This document shows positions 58,320-64,000 of a stretch of DNA of 64,000 nt, in pieces (the first letter of the stretch is position 1; each line of letters opens with the position of its first letter). Made by a program: the position numbers and the translations under genes. Source of the stretch: Verpa conica (taxonomy: Eukaryota > Ascomycota > Pezizomycetes > Pezizales > Morchellaceae); assembly GCA_033030425.1 (NCBI GenBank), contig JAUFSD010000004.1, positions 682,001 to 746,000 on the forward strand. Direction: 5' to 3'. The notes under the pieces are model-generated. The model did not search any database. It worked only from the letters and a program-made list of their open reading frames with translations, and was not told the DNA's origin.

Positions 58320-58686
58320 TTTCAAGGAGGCAGCGTGGGGGCAGCGTAACCACAGGATACAACTAACTCAATGGCACGGTAACTATCCGTTACAAGCAAA
58401 ATACCAAGGGTTTGTGGAGTAAGAAGTGGGTTCAGCGATCGCGAGGCGATGTGACAGCAGAGAAGCAGCGAAGAAAGAAGTTTGTATTGGTTCTAACTGA
58501 AGAAACGTTGCGTAAAGAAAAGAGAAAGAAAATTATTACAGAGAGGGAGCAACGCTCCCTATTTATACAAAGAAAATCCTGTTTATACAATGCTCTTGTT
58601 CTCAATCTCCGACACCTGTTACCCTATCTCCCTCCTTGTATGAGTCACAACCTGGCTCATTCTGGCGTCCTGATCCCTCCGTGAAA
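58320..58686 (-). repeat. 3' LTR of element C
   Basis: 367 bp. Minus-strand TATA box TATAAATAGGG is followed at once by the perfect hairpin GGGAGCG TTGC..CTCCC. The self-primer word ACGCAACGT is at 58513-58505. Copy of the LTR starting at 63752. Confidence 0.9.
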
Positions 58687-61600
58687 GTAGCCCCCCTTTT
58701 TAGTCGCGAGCTCCTGCAAGGCTTCAAGTCCCAGGGCCCCGGTTTGCCAGGGTACTGCCGATGGAAAACATCCACTGCTGCTGTTTCCTCATGATAAGAA
58801 GCGGGTTCCCAAGATGGTTGGTGGTAGCCGGTCCACTTGACGTAATAACTGGGGTTCCCTCGAACCACTTTGGAGTCCAGAATTTCTTCTACTTCCCACT
58901 CCTGCTCCCCTTGAGTAACTATAGGTGGCGGGGGAGGTTGTATCTGTCCGGGCAAGGGGTCTGAGGCGGAGGGTTCCAGGAGGGAGACGTGAAATACCGG
59001 GTGATTTGGCATAGTTTCGGGCAGTTCGATCTCGTAGGCGTAGGGACTAACGACTTTTTTGACACGATATGGGCCTGCTTTTTTCCAATCGAGTTTCCTA
59101 GAATTTCTAGTGGTGCGAATGTTCTTCAGGGACACGAATACCATGTCTCCTGGTTGATACCGAGGGGCGGGTGTTCTGTGCGCGTTTGTGTACTGTTCTT
59201 GCTTGTCCTGCGCGGTCCTCATTTGTGTTCCCAGCCACTCGTGCAGTTCCGCCATTTGCGAGGCGAAGTCCCTTGCATCCAGTTCCGGGGCCGTCCGTCC
59301 TTGAGGTGTGAGGCTTATTTGAAAGCGAGGGTGGAACCCGTAATTGGCAAAGAAGAGAGTTGCTTTGGTGGTTTCCGATACCTGATTATTGGCTGCAAAC
59401 TCCGCCATGGGTAGCCACTCGCTCCAGTCGTCCTGTTGATAGGATATGTAAGCGCGGAGATACTGTTCCATGATTGCGTTGGTCCTTTCCGTCTGCCCGT
59501 CTGTTTCTGGATGATATGCGGTTGACATGCGTGCTTCGATCTTCAGGTGTTGACACAGGGCTTTCCAGAATTTCGCGGTGAACTGGGTTCCTCTATTGGA
59601 GGTGACATGCGTAGGAAGGCCGTGAAGTTTCCAAACGTTGTGGAGGTACAATTTGGCTACTTGCCCTGCGTCGGTTGTAGTGTGGCAGGGGATTAGGTGC
59701 CGCATCTTGGACAGTCTGTCCACTACCACTAATATAGCATCGAATCCGTTGCTTTTTGGTAGACCGGTGACAAAGTCCATTGACACTTCTCTCCATGGTT
59801 GTTCCGGAATGGGTAGGGGACGGAGGACTCCATACTTGGCGTGAGTATTGGTCTTGCTCCTTTGGCAGGTGTGACAGTTTCTTATGTACCTTCCGATGTA
59901 CTCGCGCATCTTTGGCCAGAAGTACTGACGGCTGACTAACTCAAAGGTTTTTTCTCTGCCTGAGTGTCCTGCTGCTGGTGCGTCGTGGTGTTCCTTAAGA
60001 ATATACAGGCGAAGGGGATCGTGATTAGGTATGTACAGGCGATTTCGATAGTAAAGATACCCGTTACTATCCGAGCACTCGGCTAGGGATATCTCTGAGG
60101 ATTTCTTTTCTCCCCTGGCTAGCATTCCTAAAATCTTTTGCGGAAGTGAATCAGTTTCCAGTGCCTCTTGTATCAATTCCGTCAGGGGGACAGTCATTTC
60201 AGCGGGTTCATTTGCCAAAGTACCCGCTAACAAACTTAGCTTAGGATCCAAATTTTCCTTCTTCAACACTGTCTGGCTCTGGTGCTGAATTCTTTCATCC
60301 TCCTCTTCAGGGAGATCTCCTGATCTCCTTGTCAATGCGTCCGGTTTTCCTCCTTGTTTCCCTGGTCGATATGTGATTACGAAATTAAAGCGTGAGAGAT
60401 ATTCGGCCCACCGTGCCTGTCTTCGATTAAGATTTTTGGTGGTCATAAAGTACTCCAGATTCTTATGGTCCGATATGACCGCAATGGGAAAGGCGGCCCC
60501 TTCCAGTTCCGGTCTCCATTCCTCAAAGCTTCTGATGATCGCTAGTAGTTCCTTGTCGTAAATTTCATAGTTGCATTCGGCTGGGGAGTGTTTCTTGGAA
60601 AAGAATGCCACGGGGTGTAGGATTCCTTGATTGTCCTTCTGGGATAACACTCCTGCCGAGACGTAATCGGAGGCGTCTGTTTCTACCATAATTGGTTTTT
60701 CGGGATCGAAGTGCATTAGAACGGGGGCTGAGGTAAAAGCTGCTTTTAACGTATCGAATGCTAGTTGATGATTGTTTGTCCAAATGAACGGGACATGCTC
60801 TTTGGTTCCTGGTTCTTTTTTCGATAGGGCGGTCAGGGGAGCGGCGAGTTTGGAAAAATCTCTGATAAAGCGTCGATAAAAATTGGCGAAGCCTAAGAAC
60901 GCTTGTAAATCTTTAAGATGTTTGGGTCGTGTCCAGTCCATTACTGCTGATACTTTCTTGGTGTCCATGCTGATGCCTTCGGGAGATATCACTAACCCCA
61001 AATACGTTGTCTTCTGGCAGTGGAATTCACATTTCTCGGGTTTTAGAAGTACTCCGTTATTATTCAAAGTCTGTAAGACCTTTTTGACGTGTACCTTGTG
61101 TTCTTCGAGTGTATCGCTGTAGATCAGAATGTCGTCCAGATAAGCAGTGCAGAATTGGTCCAGGTATTCCCTTAGGCAGTCATTGACAAAATGTTGAAAA
61201 GTAGCGGGGGCGTTGGTAAGTCCAAAAGGCATGACCGTATATTCATAATGGCCGTACCTGGTCCTAAAGGCTGTCTTCCATTCTTCTCCTAGAGCTATGC
61301 GTATTTGATTGTAACCCATGCGGAGATCCAGTTTGGTATACCACTTAGCTTTTGCAAGTCTGTCCAGTGTCTCTCGTATAAGAGGTAGAGGGTACCGATT
61401 CTTAATGGTTACTTCGTTTAGCCCTCGGTAGTCGACACAGAGTCGGAGTGACCCATCCGCCTTTTTTACAAAAAGTACTGGAGATCCTGCCGGTGATGCG
61501 CTATCTCTGATAAATCCTTTGGCCATATTATCCTCGATGTATTCTTTAAGAACTATGAGTTCTTATACTGCGGGACATCTTAGTAGAGGGAACGGGGTTC

Positions 61601-62407
61601 CTTTCCTTCTTTCAAGGGAATTTTGTGATCATAGGGTCGTCTCGGGGGCAGATTTTTGGAGAGTTTTTCGTCGAACATGTCCAAGTATTCGTGATACTCT
61701 GCTGGTATTCTTTGCTTCCACTCCTCCTTAGAGGTTTTGTGGTCGACAATTTTATTTATTTCGTAAAGCGAGAGTGAAAATACTTGGATGTTTCTTTTTC
61801 TGGAGAGTCTGCAGAATGCAGCGGAGCCTATGAGATGAATTTTTGTTTTGTCTGGTGGGGAAATTCCTGGGGATACAACAGGCACGTGGGATGAAGTACA
61901 GTTCTTTTGACAGAATTTGGACCCAAACTTGACATAGTTGTGTTTAAATCGAAGGGAAACGTCGTGATGTTTGAGCCAAGGAATGCCTAAGACCAGAGGG
62001 TACTGTCCTAAGGTTGTTACAAAAAATGGGGCGTGTTCCCTATGGGACTTGATGGATAGACCGAGATGTGCGAGATGGGTAATTTGACCAGAAGACACTG
62101 GTCGTCTGTCGATAACCTCTAACTCCCTTGGGTTTTTAAGGGGTGTTAATTTAAGCTGGTGGTGGCGTGCAAAGGTTTCATCAATAAAAGCGAATCCAGA
62201 GGCCCCGGTGTCAATCAATGCATGAGTTTGAATGGTTTTTATATTGTTCGAAAGAGTACAAGAAATAACCAAATGTTCCCCATCCAATTTATCCTCCACA
62301 TTGATGTCTGACACTGAGAACCCCGAAATAGAAAACGCGGAAATTGTAGAAACCTTAGAAGGTCCTAGAGTAGAGCCACCTGGCTGCTCTAGGACTGTTG
62401 AAAACCC
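58602..62407 (-). pseudogene. pol: Pol of element C, nearly intact
   Basis: The frame entered by -1 shifting at 62401 runs open through protease (DTGASGF) to a stop at 61580. Around 61560-61590 a patch of altered bases breaks it. The second frame (61526-58602, 974 codons) carries reverse transcriptase ([10 protein letters not shown]), RNase H (VETDASDY), integrase zinc finger (HHCC) and core, and a C-terminal chromodomain ([15 protein letters not shown]) that would guide integration to histone-marked chromatin. In the integrase core the motif that reads SDRGTQFT in A and B reads SNRGTQFT here, so the second catalytic Asp is replaced by Asn. The copy is therefore probably dead for both expression and integration. 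Confidence 0.9.
62363..62407 (-). promoter_or_regulatory. Predicted -1 frameshift signal, element C
   Basis: Minus strand: heptamer G GGT TTT (62407-62401) in gag phase, 6-nt spacer (62400-62395), then a stem-loop with 8-bp outer stem TCCTAGAG/CTCTAGGA (62394-62387 with 62370-62363) and inner AGCC/GGCT. The gag stop lies inside the start of the stem, 9 nt past the heptamer. The -1 frame is open straight into protease. Confidence 0.7.
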
Positions 62408-63693
62408 TGACCCGACGAGGAAGAAGAAGAAGGAGAAGAAGAACGAAACGGATTATTATTAGACAAAGAAAATGGAGGCGCGCCGGCCTGTTGATGAGAT
62501 GGTCCGCTTGGGGCGGAGAGAGCTGCTCCCCTCATAACCGGAGGTTTTTGGAGCTGTTTGCCTTGAGGGCAGTTAACGTACACATGATCTGAGGCCGCGC
62601 AGTACTGGCAGCGGTTGTTATCCCTCCTCCATTGTTTCTCGGCCGGGGAGGTGCGTCTGGAGCCATTTACGAACACGTACCGTTGTTCCAGCGGGGGGCG
62701 AGAGAGTCCTTGGGATCGTGTTTGGAAGGCTGAGAGGTCCATTGGAGCAAGGCCTCCAGGAGCGTGTGAGGGATGTGGGACGTAGGGGGCAGGGGCGGTA
62801 AACTGGCCTATGTCGTTGCGGTGGGACCCTCCTTTCTTTTCTTGTTGCCTGGCTCTGACCCTTCCATCCAGTGCCATTAGATCCTTTACAAATTCGCTGT
62901 ATTCCTCTTTGACTGGTGTGACCACCAGGGCGTCTTTCATGGCGTCGGACAGGCGGCTTCTAAGGGCGTCTTTTTTGGCAGTGTCGTCGTACTTGAGTTT
63001 CCCCATGATGCGCAAGAAGTCGGAGTAGAAGGCGGCGAAGTCACGTTTTCCTTGAACCAGGGTCCTGAGTTCTTCTTGTGCTGTTCCATGGGGGTCTGGG
63101 TCACCAAAAGATTCTTGCAGATATTCGTACATCTTGGTTGTGGTGGCGAAGGGAGTGGTGGTGGTTGCGAGAAGGGGTTCGATTTGGTCCATGGCTTTGC
63201 CTTCCAGCCTACTTATGATATACATGACCTTGGCTTCTTCGCTGGCGAAGCGGTCGGCATTGCCGACCAACTTGACCCTCATCATGGCTAAAAAGTTGGG
63301 GAGTTTGGCTCGGTCCCCATTAAAAGGGGAGGGGTCCGGCATTTTTTCCGATCGATGTGAGGTTACCGGAGGTGGTACGGAGTCCTTAATCTCTGGGATG
63401 GTTTCTTTCACGGAGCGGACTCTGGCTAACTCTTCCTGTGTTTGATTGTATTGGGTCTCTAGTGCGGTGTATGCATCTAGAGATTGTTGTAGCTGGGTGC
63501 GGGCGGCGGTGAGGTTGTTTTCGGAAAGTTGGGAGTTGTGTAGAGCCGCTTCTCTTCCTTCCCTATAGCGATCTTTTGCCTCGGTCACCTTCTGGATTAA
63601 TCCTTGCAAATTTGCGTAAAGGGTAGGAGCATCGCTGAGTTGTTCTTCGAACGCAGCGATGGTGGGGGGAAACACATAGGTGGGAGTGGTCAT
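62389..63693 (-). CDS. gag: Gag of Gypsy element C
   Basis: An unbroken 434-aa frame starts at ATG 63693, 59 nt inside the 5' LTR. Order: a coiled-coil-like region (~30-95), a capsid core ([35 protein letters not shown]), a Pro-rich linker, a CCHC zinc knuckle CQYCAASDHVYVNC near 375 and a Ser-rich tail carrying the shift heptamer. About 85% similar to gag of B. It would assemble particles and bind element RNA. Confidence 0.92.
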   Translation of the reverse strand: MTTPTYVFPPTIAAFEEQLSDAPTLYANLQGLIQKVTEAKDRYREGREAALHNSQLSENNLTAARTQLQQSLDAYTALETQYNQTQEELARVRSVKETIPEIKDSVPPPVTSHRSEKMPDPSPFNGDRAKLPNFLAMMRVKLVGNADRFASEEAKVMYIISRLEGKAMDQIEPLLATTTTPFATTTKMYEYLQESFGDPDPHGTAQEELRTLVQGKRDFAAFYSDFLRIMGKLKYDDTAKKDALRSRLSDAMKDALVVTPVKEEYSEFVKDLMALDGRVRARQQEKKGGSHRNDIGQFTAPAPYVPHPSHAPGGLAPMDLSAFQTRSQGLSRPPLEQRYVFVNGSRRTSPAEKQWRRDNNRCQYCAASDHVYVNCPQGKQLQKPPVMRGAALSAPSGPSHQQAGAPPFSLSNNNPFRSSSPSSSSSSGQGFQQS

Positions 63694-63751
63694 GGTGATT
63701 GTAGATGTCTAGTATTGTATGTTGTATGGTGTGGTGGACGACGCAACGTAA

Positions 63752-64000
63752 TTTCAAGGGGACAGCGTAGGGACAGCGTAACCACAGGATACAACTAACT
63801 CAATGGCACGGTAACTATCCGTTACAAGCAAAATACCAAGGGTTTGTGGAGTAAGATGTGGGTTCAGCGATCGCGAGGCGATGTGACAGCAGAGAGGCAG
63901 CGAAGAAAGAAGTTTGTATTGGTTCTAACTGAAGAAACGTTGCGTAAAGAAAAGAGAAAGAAAACTATTACAGAGAGGGAGCAACGCTCCCTATTTATAC
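63752..64000 (-). repeat. 5' LTR of element C, incomplete
   Basis: Matches 58320-58568 of the 3' LTR with few changes, up to the window edge. Self-primer word at 63945-63937; primer site ACGTTGCGT at 63749-63741, two bases inside. Confidence 0.9.

Larger units (their letters stand above)
58320..64000 (-). mobile_element. Ty3/Gypsy chromovirus C (5' LTR runs off the window)
   Basis: Same family as B. The 3' LTR is 58320-58686 (TTTCAAGG..GTGAAA), preceded on the minus strand by a polypurine tract AAAAAGGGGGG (58687-58701). The 5' LTR starts at 63752 and is cut by the window end. Gag is intact; pol has one damaged spot between protease and reverse transcriptase and a catalytic substitution in integrase. 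The target duplication is expected to be CTAGT (58315-58319), to be found again just past the right LTR end. Confidence 0.92.

Overview
The window is nuclear DNA from a filamentous ascomycete (Pezizomycotina). The evidence is a set of intron-rich, conserved single-copy genes with 50-110 nt GT-AG introns. They encode the C-terminus of GCN2, ribosomal protein eS17, the GPI mannosyltransferase SMP3, SKP1, the DEAH helicase DHR1/ECM16, a DDT-type chromatin protein, a PIP-kinase-like protein and INO80. These are separated by dense chromovirus-type Ty3/Gypsy retrotransposons. Such repeat load in a gene-bearing region resembles truffle-like Pezizomycetes, but that placement is inference only.

Layout. 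1-3.7 kb: GCN2 C-terminus and RPS17. 3.7-8.5 kb: degraded DNA with non-LTR retrotransposon 3' ends, a truncated membrane/ankyrin gene and small fold-back elements. 8.6-9.7 kb: a three-exon cysteine-rich, Ser/Thr-rich single-pass membrane protein. 10.5-27 kb: an accessory block with a hAT-type MITE, an imperfect hairpin and two head-to-head copies of a 1.26-kb repeat (here 'R'). The second R copy (R2) is split by Gypsy element B, and the 3' LTR of B is itself split by Gypsy element A. Both insertions keep their 5-bp target duplications, so the order of events can be read directly. 27-53 kb: a gene-rich island (SMP3, SKP1, DHR1, DDT protein, PIPK-like, INO80). 53.4-64 kb: a second accessory block with a TA-flanked MITE, another R pair around a GC-rich tandem-repeat core, an LTR remnant and Gypsy element C, which runs off the right edge.

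The host genes do not form a cluster or pathway. They are housekeeping functions: translation control, ribosome, rRNA processing, GPI-anchor synthesis, SCF ubiquitin ligase and chromatin remodelling.

The most interesting signals lie in the mobile DNA. (i) All three Gypsy elements carry the slippery heptamer G GGT TTT at the end of gag with pol in the -1 frame. In B and C a conserved stem-loop follows exactly 6 nt downstream. (ii) All three have ACGTTGCGT exactly 2 nt inside the 5' LTR, complementary to ACGCAACGT inside their own LTR, as expected for Tf1/sushi-type self-priming. (iii) R occurs in head-to-head pairs around related cores and carries tRNA-like A and B boxes, suggesting an undescribed giant fold-back element. 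(iv) A family of non-LTR elements is recognised from a conserved 63-residue C-terminal peptide, a TTCA-repeat tail and a 27-bp insertion flanked by a 15-bp target duplication.
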